Below, piece by piece: positions 42,116 to 50,959 of a stretch of DNA of 51,570 bases. The notes under the pieces were generated by a model that did no database searches, was not told the DNA's origin, and saw only the letters and a list, made by a program, of their open reading frames with translations. The position numbers and the translations under genes were made by a program. The DNA is from an uncultured Bacteroidales bacterium (lineage in GTDB: Bacteria; Bacteroidota; Bacteroidia; Bacteroidales; UBA932), in contig ONWU01000007.1 of the NCBI GenBank assembly GCA_900321655.1, positions 1 through 51,570 of the forward strand, read 5' to 3'. Every line of letters begins with the position of its first letter. The first letter of the stretch is position 1.

Positions 42116-43063
42116 ATGCCCATCGAATTCCCTGCCTCCTACTGGAAAGACTATCAGCTCCTGGACTCCGGAAACGGAGAAAAACTGGAGCGGTTTGGCA
42201 AATATGTTCTTAGAAGACCGGAACCCAAGGCCCTCTGGACGCCGTCCATGAGCGAGGCCGATTGGAAACGCCTCCTCCACGTAACTTTCAAGCCCGGCGC
42301 CGGTTTCGGCAAAGCGGGCAAGGAAGACAGCGGCACCTGGGAACGATCCAAAAAGATGGAAGACCAGTGGAGCATTATATATAATGGTGAGGCGGATCCC
42401 GAAACCCACGCCGCCAGCGACCTCCACCTGAACCTCCGCCTTGGCCTCACTTCCTTCAAGCACGTGGGCGTGTTCCCGGAGCAGGCCCCCAACTGGGAAT
42501 TCATCTACAGGGAAACCTCCCGCCTGGTCCGCATCCACAAGGCCAACGGCCTGCCCGCCCCCAAGGTGCTGAACCTGTTTGCCTACACGGGCGCCGCTTC
42601 GCTGGCGGCCAAGTGCGCCGGGGCCGATGTCACCCATCTGGACTCCGTGCGCCAGGTAGTCACCTGGGCCCGCGAAAATATGGAGCGGAGTGGCCTGGAC
42701 GGCATCCGCTGGGTGGTGGAGGACGCTCTCAAGTTTGCCAGACGCGAGGCCAAGCGCGGGAACAAGTACGACGGCATCATCCTGGACCCGCCGGCCTATG
42801 GCCACGGTCCGGACGGCGAAAAGTGGAAACTGGACGAACTCCTGTTCGGCCTGCTGCAGAATGTATCGGCCATTCTTAGCGAAAGAGACGCCTTTATGGT
42901 GCTGAACCTCTATTCCAACGGCTACAGCGCCGCCCTGGGAGAGACCGTGGTGAGGGAAGCCTTCAAAAACCAGTTCCGGGAAATGACTTCCGGGGAACTA
43001 GCGTTCAACGATTCCTTCGGCAAGGTGCTGCCGCTCAGTATCTATGTGCGCCTAAAGCGCTAA
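42116..43063 (+). CDS. Class I SAM-dependent rRNA methyltransferase (RlmI/RlmK-like)
   Basis: A 315-residue methyltransferase. SAM motif I is [18 protein letters not shown] with acidic motif II in VTHLDSVRQ; the catalytic motif is [16 protein letters not shown]. It lacks the N-terminal PUA domain of E. coli RlmI and corresponds to the shorter family form, so 23S rRNA cytosine or guanine methylation is likely but the position is unknown. The ATG at 42116 is chosen; an upstream TTG at 42095 lies inside the -7 box. Confidence 0.85.
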   Translation: MPIEFPASYWKDYQLLDSGNGEKLERFGKYVLRRPEPKALWTPSMSEADWKRLLHVTFKPGAGFGKAGKEDSGTWERSKKMEDQWSIIYNGEADPETHAASDLHLNLRLGLTSFKHVGVFPEQAPNWEFIYRETSRLVRIHKANGLPAPKVLNLFAYTGAASLAAKCAGADVTHLDSVRQVVTWARENMERSGLDGIRWVVEDALKFARREAKRGNKYDGIILDPPAYGHGPDGEKWKLDELLFGLLQNVSAILSERDAFMVLNLYSNGYSAALGETVVREAFKNQFREMTSGELAFNDSFGKVLPLSIYVRLKR

Positions 43064-43139
43064 CTGACTGCGATTTACGATTTGAGGGGTGCACCTGGAA
43101 GTGCACCCCTCGATTTATAACTGCCTGCTAATCTGCAGG
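43064..43139. repeat. Palindromic intergenic repeat, copy R3
   Basis: The core GAGGGGTGCAC-CTGGAA-GTGCACCCCTC is flanked by CTGCGATTTACGATTT and CGATTTATAACTGCCTGC. Immediately after the stop of the methyltransferase gene and before the stop of the opposing gene, thus again at a convergent end. Confidence 0.8.
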
Positions 43140-43153
43140 ATAAGCTATCGGGT

Positions 43154-43723
43154 CTAGAAACGCATCACGATGCCGGCACCTACGGGAGAAGCACTCCACT
43201 CCAGCGTGGCGCTGTGGCGGGTGTTGCACTGCTCGGCCACCCAGCCCAGACGGCCCTTGCCGATGGAACGGAAAGCGATACCACCGCCAATGGCCAAAGA
43301 GCCCAAAGAAGAGAGTGCAAGGGCACACGAATTCACAACGGCACCTTTGGCCTGTTCTCTGTTGTAGGCTTGCCGGTTATGGTCGTCGCCCATTTTAATA
43401 TTGCTTTGGTTGTTTATGGCGGCACCCCAAATGGCAAACACTAAACCGGCAGCAATACCCGCAGAACCGCCGATGATAAGGCCCGTACCGCTTTTCATCT
43501 GGCGGCGGGCACCTACCACGGTTTCCCGATAAATATCTTCCCCTACCAGGCCGATGATGGCTTCATCGGAGAGGATCTTACCATTCTGGTCTACCAGGTT
43601 GGCGGCCTTACGGGCGATGGGACCGGCATACTGGGCTTTCACTTCCTGGGCAAAGGCCATTCCGGCTGTCAGCAGGACAAAAAGTACAAGAAGTTTTTTC
43701 ATAATCACAAGAAGTTTTTTCAT
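43154..43723 (-). CDS. Small exported membrane-associated protein of unknown function
   Basis: A 189-residue protein with a signal peptide (LLVLFVLLTAGMAFAQ) and a Gly/Ala-rich hydrophobic helix pair (GLIIGGSAGIAAGLVFAIWG and LALSSLGSLAIGGGIAF). It ends in Phe (PVGAGIVMRF), like outer-membrane proteins. The first 21 bases are tandemly duplicated (ATGAAAAAACTTCTTGT twice), giving two in-frame starts at 43723 and 43702; the second alone gives a more ordinary signal peptide. It starts one base after the metalloprotease gene. No family recognised. Confidence 0.7.
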   Translation of the reverse strand: MKKLLVIMKKLLVLFVLLTAGMAFAQEVKAQYAGPIARKAANLVDQNGKILSDEAIIGLVGEDIYRETVVGARRQMKSGTGLIIGGSAGIAAGLVFAIWGAAINNQSNIKMGDDHNRQAYNREQAKGAVVNSCALALSSLGSLAIGGGIAFRSIGKGRLGWVAEQCNTRHSATLEWSASPVGAGIVMRF

Positions 43724-43724
43724 A

Positions 43725-46172
43725 TTAATCTAAAGCATTGGTTATCTGCTGGGCGATGGCCTGCCAGTGGGCGGTGGTGGCGGCATCGGGGCCCTTGGCC
43801 TTGGCAGCCTTCTTCTGGATGGAGATGAGTTCACCCATCACAAGAGCGCGGCTGGGAGAGGTCTTGGAACGATCGGCCTTCACCACTTCCAGGGCGGTGG
43901 TCACAAAACGGTTCTGCAGGTAACGGCGGTAGCTGTCTACCTTGCCGCCCTTCTCCAGCTCGGTGAAGACCATCGCGTGCAGGTCACTCAGATAGTCCTC
44001 GGGCTTGTAGTTGCTGCCATCGGCCTTGGCAAACTGCTCCATCCGGTCCAGACGGCCCAGGTTGAGCAGGCTGGAAGCACTGATCACGTTGTTGACGAGC
44101 GGGTACAGGTAGGTATCCGGGGTGTCCGTGAGGTTGAAGATGTAGGGCTGTTCCACCAGCCAGGCGGGACGAGTGAAGACCTTCTGGTTCAGGAAGCTGA
44201 GGGCGCGCTTCTGCTGGGCCTTGGGGACGGGGGCGTATTTGTTGCCCTCCATCTCGATGCTCAGGTTGGTCACGAAGCGGCCGCCGATGGACATGGCCAC
44301 GTGACCCATGTAACGGTTGTACTGGCCCACAACGGCCTCGTACATCCGTTTGAGGTTGGTGTACATATTGGCCTCCTCGGCATTCCACTCGGGCAGCTGG
44401 CCGATGATGCGCTGGAGGTTCTTGATACCATATTCGCTGGCAGCCACGGCGTCGTCACCCAGGTCTTCGCTCTGGGCGCGAGGGTCCTGGTCGTAGCCCT
44501 CGCCGCCGAACCACAGGGTGGGATCGGCCTTCAGGCGCTCGATGATGACCTTGTTCCAGTACAGGTGATCCTCCTTGGCATTGTCTATATAGGTGGGCTT
44601 GTAACCATACTCGATGGCCCACTTGTCATAGGTATTGATGCGGGGGTAGATGCCGGCCTTGGAGATGTTGTCCTCCGGCTGGGCCACATAGTTGAAACGG
44701 GCATAGTCCATAATGGACACGGTGTGACCGTGCTCTTCCACCCAGGCCTTGTCACGGAGTTTCTCCACGGGAGTGAAGCTGGATGAACCCTTGTTGTGGC
44801 GCAGGCCCAGGGTGTGACCCACCTCGTGGGAAGAGACGAAGCGGATGAGGTCTCCCATCAGTTCCTCGTCAAACTTGAAAGCCCGGGCGCGGGGGTCTAT
44901 GGCCGATGCCTGCACCTGGTACCAGTCGTGCACCAGGGTCATCACATTGTGATACCAGCCGATATGGCTTTCCAGGATTTCACCGCTGCGAGGGTCGTGC
45001 ACGTTGGGGCCGTAGGCGTTGGCGATGGGGGAAGCCAGGTAACGGATCACAGAGAAACGGGCGTCCTCCATACTCATACCCAGCTCTTCCGCATTCTCCG
45101 GCCACTCTTCGGCGTGGATGGCATTCTTCCAGCCAGCCTGCTCGAAGGCCTTCTGCCAGTCGTCCACACCGGCGATGAGGTACTTGCGCCACTGCTTGGG
45201 GGTGGCGGGATCGATATAATAAACAATAGGCTTGACGGGCTCTACCAGCTCTCCCCTCTTCTGCTTTTCAACATCCTCGGGGCGGGCTTCCAGGCGCCAG
45301 CGGGTGATAAAGCGGATGCTCTCCACACCCTGCTGATCGTCCGAGAAGAGGCTGTAACCGTTGGCGAAATAACCTACGCGAGGGTCGAAGTAACGCTGCT
45401 GCATAGGCTTCTCGGGGAGAAGGATCATGGAGGTATTCAGCACCATCGTTACCACACCGGTTTCACGGCCTGCAGGCAGGGAGGAAGAACGGGCGGGGCC
45501 GCCGGCTCCGGGGCCGCCGGAAGGCTGGTTGTAACTGAAGGTCTTGGTAACGGTCACTTCCGTATTGATGGGATAGGAGCGGATGCTCTGGATAAAGCTG
45601 GCGTCTCCCTTGAGGCCTCCCAGGTTGTACTGGCGCTTGCTGGCACTGGTGAAGGAGAACACCTGCGTGTCTCCCTCGAAGAGGCTGTTCACCTTGATGC
45701 GGGTAGCACCGGCGTTGCCGTTTTTCTCCGGCTTGAAAGAAGCCACGATAGGATTTTCGGAGCTGGCTTTCACGGCCAGGTCTATGGCCTGATCCTCCGC
45801 GGCGGTAATGTTCAGTACATCGGCCCTGAGGAGGAGATTGCCATTGGTGGCTTTCTCCCAGTACAGCATAGCTTCATTGATTTCCTCACCACCGTACACG
45901 CCAGCACCGACGGTGTTGCGTACATAGCGGGTGATGGCCAGGAACCGGCGGCCCAGCAGGCTGTCGGGGATTTCCATGTACCAGTCCTTCTCGTTCTGGG
46001 CCACAGAGAACAGGCCCTGGGAGAAGGTCAGGTTCACGGGAGCGGGGGCTTCCTTTTTGGACTCCTCCTTGGGAGCATCCTTGTCTGAGCCGGGGCGCGG
46101 TCCGCGTCCGGGCTGGGCGAAGGCGTTCAGGCAAAGGGCCAGAGACGCCACCAAAAGCATTTGTCTCTTCAT
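43725..46172 (-). CDS. Exported zinc metalloprotease (DUF5117/DUF4953 type)
   Basis: An 815-residue exported protease with signal peptide ending LNAFAQ. Then a Pro/Lys-rich linker, the N-terminal DUF5117-type domain (FSVAQNEKDWYMEIPDSLLG), and a catalytic domain with the metzincin zinc motif HEVGHTLGLRH at residues ~447-457 and a Met-turn HTVSIMDYARFNY about 40 residues later. All three His and the Glu are present, so it should be active. Secretion to periplasm or outer membrane is likely. It follows the DUF2723 gene after 18 bases. Confidence 0.92.
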   Translation of the reverse strand: MKRQMLLVASLALCLNAFAQPGRGPRPGSDKDAPKEESKKEAPAPVNLTFSQGLFSVAQNEKDWYMEIPDSLLGRRFLAITRYVRNTVGAGVYGGEEINEAMLYWEKATNGNLLLRADVLNITAAEDQAIDLAVKASSENPIVASFKPEKNGNAGATRIKVNSLFEGDTQVFSFTSASKRQYNLGGLKGDASFIQSIRSYPINTEVTVTKTFSYNQPSGGPGAGGPARSSSLPAGRETGVVTMVLNTSMILLPEKPMQQRYFDPRVGYFANGYSLFSDDQQGVESIRFITRWRLEARPEDVEKQKRGELVEPVKPIVYYIDPATPKQWRKYLIAGVDDWQKAFEQAGWKNAIHAEEWPENAEELGMSMEDARFSVIRYLASPIANAYGPNVHDPRSGEILESHIGWYHNVMTLVHDWYQVQASAIDPRARAFKFDEELMGDLIRFVSSHEVGHTLGLRHNKGSSSFTPVEKLRDKAWVEEHGHTVSIMDYARFNYVAQPEDNISKAGIYPRINTYDKWAIEYGYKPTYIDNAKEDHLYWNKVIIERLKADPTLWFGGEGYDQDPRAQSEDLGDDAVAASEYGIKNLQRIIGQLPEWNAEEANMYTNLKRMYEAVVGQYNRYMGHVAMSIGGRFVTNLSIEMEGNKYAPVPKAQQKRALSFLNQKVFTRPAWLVEQPYIFNLTDTPDTYLYPLVNNVISASSLLNLGRLDRMEQFAKADGSNYKPEDYLSDLHAMVFTELEKGGKVDSYRRYLQNRFVTTALEVVKADRSKTSPSRALVMGELISIQKKAAKAKGPDAATTAHWQAIAQQITNALD

Positions 46173-46190
46173 TTTATATACGTTAAAGGG

Positions 46191-49100
46191 TTATTGCACT
46201 TTCAATGTGTCCTCCTGTCCTTCAATGTCATAGGCCGATCCGGAGGCCGCGTGCAGAAGATCCTCCAGCTGGGAAAGCATCTCATCGCCCAGCTCCTTGT
46301 CTCCGTAGTCCTTGCACACGTCCGCCACATACAGGAGAAGGCGGCTGGCGGTCTCGAATTCCGCACTGCCCAGGCTTCCCCAGCCCAGATAGAAGGCCGA
46401 TGTATCCAGAAGCCCCGTAGCGAACCGCACGGCCAGGTCGCGGGCCTTATCGGCCGCTCCCAGGTGGTAATAATTCTCTATCATCTGGGCCACCATATAG
46501 TCGTTTCCGGAGAAACCTACACAGATGGATTCCAGCGGGAAATTCTTCTCCGGGAACACCTCCTGACACATATCCTGCATCTCCAGGGCCTTCTCCGGCT
46601 CTCCGGCATCCATCAGGGCGTTGGCCACGGTCACAAACAGCTGACGCTGGCTCAGAACACCCAGGAAAGTGTACAGGTTCTGATAATCCACAAACCAGTC
46701 TGTACGCTTCAAGGCATCCCACTTGTACACGGTCTTCATCTTTTCATACAGCTCCAGGGCATCCACCAGACCGGCATCCGTAGAGGTCATCTTGTTCCTG
46801 ATGGGCGTGAAGCGGTAGGAGAAACCGTCGTACATCAGGTAATCCTTGATGCCGATATTGAGGTCTCCTCCCTGGCTGAGCAGGCTCAGAGGGCGGTCCC
46901 AGTTGTAGTTGGAGAGAAGGTCCAGCAGGAAGAGCTCCGGTTTGGACACATAGCTCTTGTCCTTGGACATCGAAATCATAATCTGGTCCGGAATCTGGTC
47001 TGCAAACTTCTCCGGCACAATGCCATACTTGAGGCAATTCTCCTTGTTCACCGGAATAACTATGTTGCGGGCGCAGATGAAATCCAGCTTGGTGCCGTCT
47101 TCCAGGGCCACCTTCATCTTGGGATCCTTGAAGATATCCATCACATCCTTGATGAGCATCGGAGAACCGTCATCATAGGCAATGTAGATGAACTCGTTGG
47201 TGCCGTACAGGTACTGGCTGGCGGGCACGGTGAGCGGCAGGGGCTTGCTCTCGTTGCAGGCCCACTTCATCTGGTCTATGTACCAGTCCGTTCCCAGCAG
47301 GGAAGTATTCACCACCCGCACGTCCGTGCGGATGCCCTCAATCTCCTGGGCATACCACAGGGGGAAGGTATCGTTGTCTCCATGGGTGATCAGCATACCG
47401 TTCTCCCCTACCGCATTGAGGTAGTTGTACGCCATCTCGGGGGCGGTGTAGCGGTGGGAGCGGTTGTGGTCGTCCCAGTTCTGGGCGGCCATCAGGGCCG
47501 GCACGCAGAGGCAGACGGCCGTTGCGGCAGCCGCCACTACGCGGGCGTCGGCCTTCCGGCTTTCCGTGATCCACTTATACAGGGCCAGCACACCCAGGCC
47601 TATCCAGATGGTAAACATATAGAAGGAACCGGCATAGGCATAATCCCTTTCACGCACCTGGTACGGCGGCTGGTTCAGGTACAGTACGATGGCGATACCC
47701 GTCATGAAAAACATCAGGAACACCAGCCAGCTGCCGCGCTTGTCCCGGTCAAACTGGAACACCAGGCCCAGAAGGCCCAGCAGCAGCGGCAGGAAGAAGT
47801 AATGGTTCTTGCCCTTGTTGTCCCTCAGGGGAGCCGGAGCGTTGGACTGGTCTCCCAGCCTCAGGTTGTCCAGGAAAGAGATGCCGCTTTCCCAGTTGCC
47901 GTTGAACACGTTGCCGGGCAGCGGGCTGTGAATGTCGTTCTGTCGGCCCACAAAATTCCACATGAAGTAGCGCCAGTACATCCAGTTGAGCTGGTAATCG
48001 AAGAAATAGGCCAGGTTGGCCCCGAAGCTGGGCTTGCGGTGCTGGGTACCCCTTACGCGGGTTCCCTTGCCGTGGGTATATTCCTGATAGAAGTCTATGT
48101 AGCGCTGGTCTGCATTGGACCACATTCTGGGGAAGAGCATCTTGCCTTCGGCGGTGTAAACGGCGTCCGCCGGGGCCGATGCCTTCACGTACTTGCCGTT
48201 CAGGGGAGCCCAGTAGGTGTCGCTCTTGATCTCGTAGGGGGCACCATAGTACTGGCCGTACAGAAGCGGCGTGGAGCCGTACTGTTCGCGGCTGAGGTAA
48301 CGCACCAGGGTGTACGGATTATCGGGCTGGTACTCGTTGGTGGGCGTCTTCACGCTGGAGCGGATGACCACGATGGAGAACATCGAGAAGCCGATGGCCA
48401 GGGTGGTAACGCACAGAAGCACCGTATTGAGGAACACCTTCTCCTTCTTCAGGGTGACGAACAGGCCCCAGAAGCACAGGACCAGCACGCCCACCAGGAA
48501 GAACAGGGCGCCGGAATTATACGGAAGGCCGAAGCCGTTCACAAAGATTCTGTCAAACCAGGCCGCCGTCTTGGGGAAGTACGGGATGAACAGGTATACC
48601 AGCAGGAACTCGATGACCACGCCGATGGCGAAAATGCCCAGGAGCTTCTTGAAAGGCAGCTTCTTGTCTTCGTTCTTACGGTAATAGTACATAAAGACGA
48701 AGGCCGGAATGGTAAGGAGGTTCAGCAGATGTACGCCGATGCTCAGGCCCATCAGGAAGGCGATGAGCACGATCCAGCGGTTGGCGTGGGGCTCATCGGC
48801 CTGGTCGTACCACTTGCACATCGCCCAGAAAACGAGGGCGGTGAAAAGGGACGACATCGCATAAACCTCTCCCTCCACGGCGCTGAACCAGAAGGTATCC
48901 GAGAAGCAGTACGCCAACGCACCGACAGCCCCTGAGCCGAAGATGGCGATAGCCTCTCCCAGGGAGAACTCTTCCTTCTTGCCGACGAGCCTCTTGGCAA
49001 AGAACACGATGGTAAAGTACAGCAGGAAGATAGTGAGGGCGCTCAGGATGGCGTTCATCGCATTCACGGCCACGGCCGCGTGGGCCGCATCCACCGGGAT

Positions 49101-49301
49101 GGTGAAGAAACGGGCAAAGAGCTGGAACACGGGGTTTCCCGGGGGGTGACCCACTTCCAGCTTATACGAAGAGGCGATGAATTCCCCGCAGTCCCAGAAG
49201 GACGCCGTGGGCTCTATGGTGGAAAGATACGTGAAGGCCGATATGGCCAGCACGGCCAGGCTCACGATCCAGTTCCACTTTTTGAAGGTCTTTTGATCCA
49301 T
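46191..49301 (-). CDS. DUF2723 membrane protein (glycosyltransferase-like)
   Basis: A 1036-residue protein with about a dozen N-terminal membrane helices, then a large C-terminal soluble part with TPR-like helices. The N-terminus has the family signature TASFWDCGEFIASSYKLEVG followed by HPPGNPVFQL. The fold resembles GT-C transferases (protein O-mannosyltransferases, TMEM260), so transfer of a sugar from a lipid-linked donor to exported proteins is a reasonable inference; Bacteroidales glycosylate many exported proteins. The promoter is overlapped by a palindrome (49313-49350). Confidence 0.88.
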   Translation of the reverse strand: MDQKTFKKWNWIVSLAVLAISAFTYLSTIEPTASFWDCGEFIASSYKLEVGHPPGNPVFQLFARFFTIPVDAAHAAVAVNAMNAILSALTIFLLYFTIVFFAKRLVGKKEEFSLGEAIAIFGSGAVGALAYCFSDTFWFSAVEGEVYAMSSLFTALVFWAMCKWYDQADEPHANRWIVLIAFLMGLSIGVHLLNLLTIPAFVFMYYYRKNEDKKLPFKKLLGIFAIGVVIEFLLVYLFIPYFPKTAAWFDRIFVNGFGLPYNSGALFFLVGVLVLCFWGLFVTLKKEKVFLNTVLLCVTTLAIGFSMFSIVVIRSSVKTPTNEYQPDNPYTLVRYLSREQYGSTPLLYGQYYGAPYEIKSDTYWAPLNGKYVKASAPADAVYTAEGKMLFPRMWSNADQRYIDFYQEYTHGKGTRVRGTQHRKPSFGANLAYFFDYQLNWMYWRYFMWNFVGRQNDIHSPLPGNVFNGNWESGISFLDNLRLGDQSNAPAPLRDNKGKNHYFFLPLLLGLLGLVFQFDRDKRGSWLVFLMFFMTGIAIVLYLNQPPYQVRERDYAYAGSFYMFTIWIGLGVLALYKWITESRKADARVVAAAATAVCLCVPALMAAQNWDDHNRSHRYTAPEMAYNYLNAVGENGMLITHGDNDTFPLWYAQEIEGIRTDVRVVNTSLLGTDWYIDQMKWACNESKPLPLTVPASQYLYGTNEFIYIAYDDGSPMLIKDVMDIFKDPKMKVALEDGTKLDFICARNIVIPVNKENCLKYGIVPEKFADQIPDQIMISMSKDKSYVSKPELFLLDLLSNYNWDRPLSLLSQGGDLNIGIKDYLMYDGFSYRFTPIRNKMTSTDAGLVDALELYEKMKTVYKWDALKRTDWFVDYQNLYTFLGVLSQRQLFVTVANALMDAGEPEKALEMQDMCQEVFPEKNFPLESICVGFSGNDYMVAQMIENYYHLGAADKARDLAVRFATGLLDTSAFYLGWGSLGSAEFETASRLLLYVADVCKDYGDKELGDEMLSQLEDLLHAASGSAYDIEGQEDTLKVQ

Positions 49302-49312
49302 AGATAAACAAT

Positions 49313-49352
49313 GTAAGCCTACAAAGTTATAAAAAACTTCGCAGGCTTACAA
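49313..49352 (-). promoter_or_regulatory. DUF2723 promoter overlapped by a palindrome
   Basis: Minus strand: -33 TTG (49352-49350), 20-bp spacer, -7 TAACTTTG (49329-49322). The arms GTAAGCCTACAAAGTT (49313-49328) and AACTTCGCAGGCTTAC (49335-49350) match in 14 of 16 positions and cover the -7 box. It may be an operator, or a terminator for the gene upstream; no T-tract follows it. Confidence 0.55.
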
Positions 49353-49369
49353 TAAGGTTTTCGGAAGCG

Positions 49370-50959
49370 TCAGTCGTATACCAGTTCCAGTTCGTCCACC
49401 CACAGAGTACTGCCGCGGCCTCCGGTGAAGTAATCCCCCAGGGCGCTGGAGGAAGCTACAATCACCAGATAGCGGGGCGTACGGCTGCTCCTGTACTCCA
49501 GCGGGATGTCAAAGGCAACATACTCCGGAGTGGTTTGGGAAAGGGAAAACCGGCCGTAAGCGATGATGGCCGGGTCGTGGTCAAAATCCACATAAGTATT
49601 GCTGGAACTGACTACGTGGAACTGATCCGGCCAGTCGGTCAGGGCCACCAGGATATGCCCCGTGTCGGGCTGTCCCATCAAGTCCGCGTGAGAGGCATCC
49701 GTATCCGTAATGGGCATAGACTTGTAGGCGGCGAAACCTTTCAGAGAAACGGGCTTGCCCGTGAACGGGAGCCCCCAGGCAAGTTCGGCCCCCATTCCCT
49801 GCAGTTTCACAAACTGGCCGGTGAACACGCTGCCGGCGGCAAACTTCACCACGGCATAGCTGCTTTCCATCCGGCAGGCTCTCTTACTGGCTCCGGCCAC
49901 CGCCACAAAACTTTCGTCCGGCGTGGTGGCGCTGCCGGTAAAAGAGGCCGTAGCCTTGTTGGCCGAGTCCCACACCTGGGCACCGCCTTCGCTCCACGGG
50001 TTCCACACCTTCCCATTCTGGTGCCAGGCATCGAAATTCAGGTTGTCCGGTTGCACCGGCTCCTGCGTCTGAAAAGGCACAGGGGCCGACACCTCCTCTC
50101 CATCCTTCACCCGGCACTCGTAGCCTGTCCCGGGTGAGAGGCCTGTCAGCCGGGCGGTAACGCCTACTCCCGCCACAGTAACATCTGTGGCCGGTATCCA
50201 GGCCGACTCTTCAGCCTTTTTGTATTCTACCGTCACGGAGCTCCCGCCGGAAGCAAAGATACCACGGACACGGGCGGAATAGCAATGGGCGTCCACTTCG
50301 CTGACGGCCGTGCTCACTTTCAACTGCAAGGCTTTCAGATGCCACTCTATCACCTCGTCCTTCCATTCCACGAAAAAACTCCGCTCCATGACGCAGTCCA
50401 AGGTGAGGGGAAAAGAAACAGCCCGGGTAGCAAGGGTAAGATGCTGCAGGTCACTTTCATAACCCGTTGTGCTCACAATACGGGAGCCTTCCGGCTCCAG
50501 TTTCATAGCTTCAAACGTCACCTGGGAAAGCGGCCGGGTGTCTGGAAGATACACATACACGCTCCGCGTCTCCAGGTTGAACTGGGCATCCCGGGCCTGT
50601 CCTGTACAGTGCACATAGCGCTCAATGGGTTGGGTGGCCGTCAAGGTCCATTCATAGTCCTGATAGGTATGCAGCACCGCTTTCAAGGGGGCGCTCAAAT
50701 CCAGCCACTCCCCAATCTCCTCGCAGGTAGCCCCCTCCGAGAGGGTGCACTCTTTCACCGTCACGTGGTTTATATCGGCCCATTCTTCCAGGACAATGGA
50801 TACTTGGCGGGAGGCGGCGTCGATGCGCACTTCCTTGGCCCCGTCCAGTTCCAGCGACACGATGTTCCCCACCACCCGGGGGTAATCCAGGTCGTTGGGA
50901 AAAACACAGCCGGCGGCCAGCACGGCGCAGAGGGCTATGAGTATCCGGCGTTTTACCAT
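49370..50959 (-). CDS. PCMD-domain lipoprotein (putative carbohydrate-related)
   Basis: A 529-residue lipoprotein with lipobox LAAGC (Cys18). The N-terminal half holds repeated beta-rich domains (residues ~30-220), then a fibronectin-like segment with TARLTGLSPGTGYECRVKDG (~270-300), then the PCMD domain (NLNFDAWHQNGKVWNPWSEG to the end), ending STLWVDELELVYD. PCMD proteins are common outer-surface lipoproteins of Bacteroidales linked to glycan use or adhesion. Its start overlaps the stop of the preceding barrel gene by 7 bases, so the two are coupled and probably work together. Confidence 0.85.
   Translation of the reverse strand: MVKRRILIALCAVLAAGCVFPNDLDYPRVVGNIVSLELDGAKEVRIDAASRQVSIVLEEWADINHVTVKECTLSEGATCEEIGEWLDLSAPLKAVLHTYQDYEWTLTATQPIERYVHCTGQARDAQFNLETRSVYVYLPDTRPLSQVTFEAMKLEPEGSRIVSTTGYESDLQHLTLATRAVSFPLTLDCVMERSFFVEWKDEVIEWHLKALQLKVSTAVSEVDAHCYSARVRGIFASGGSSVTVEYKKAEESAWIPATDVTVAGVGVTARLTGLSPGTGYECRVKDGEEVSAPVPFQTQEPVQPDNLNFDAWHQNGKVWNPWSEGGAQVWDSANKATASFTGSATTPDESFVAVAGASKRACRMESSYAVVKFAAGSVFTGQFVKLQGMGAELAWGLPFTGKPVSLKGFAAYKSMPITDTDASHADLMGQPDTGHILVALTDWPDQFHVVSSSNTYVDFDHDPAIIAYGRFSLSQTTPEYVAFDIPLEYRSSRTPRYLVIVASSSALGDYFTGGRGSTLWVDELELVYD

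Noticed and set aside
46161-48935. 924-residue open frame opposite the DUF2723 gene
   Set aside because: It is the antisense of a GC-rich gene with clear homology; the composition is low-complexity His/Gly/Gln and no start signal is present. The same applies to the long antisense frames at 37275-39674, 34051-35946, 30288-32237 and 887-2284.
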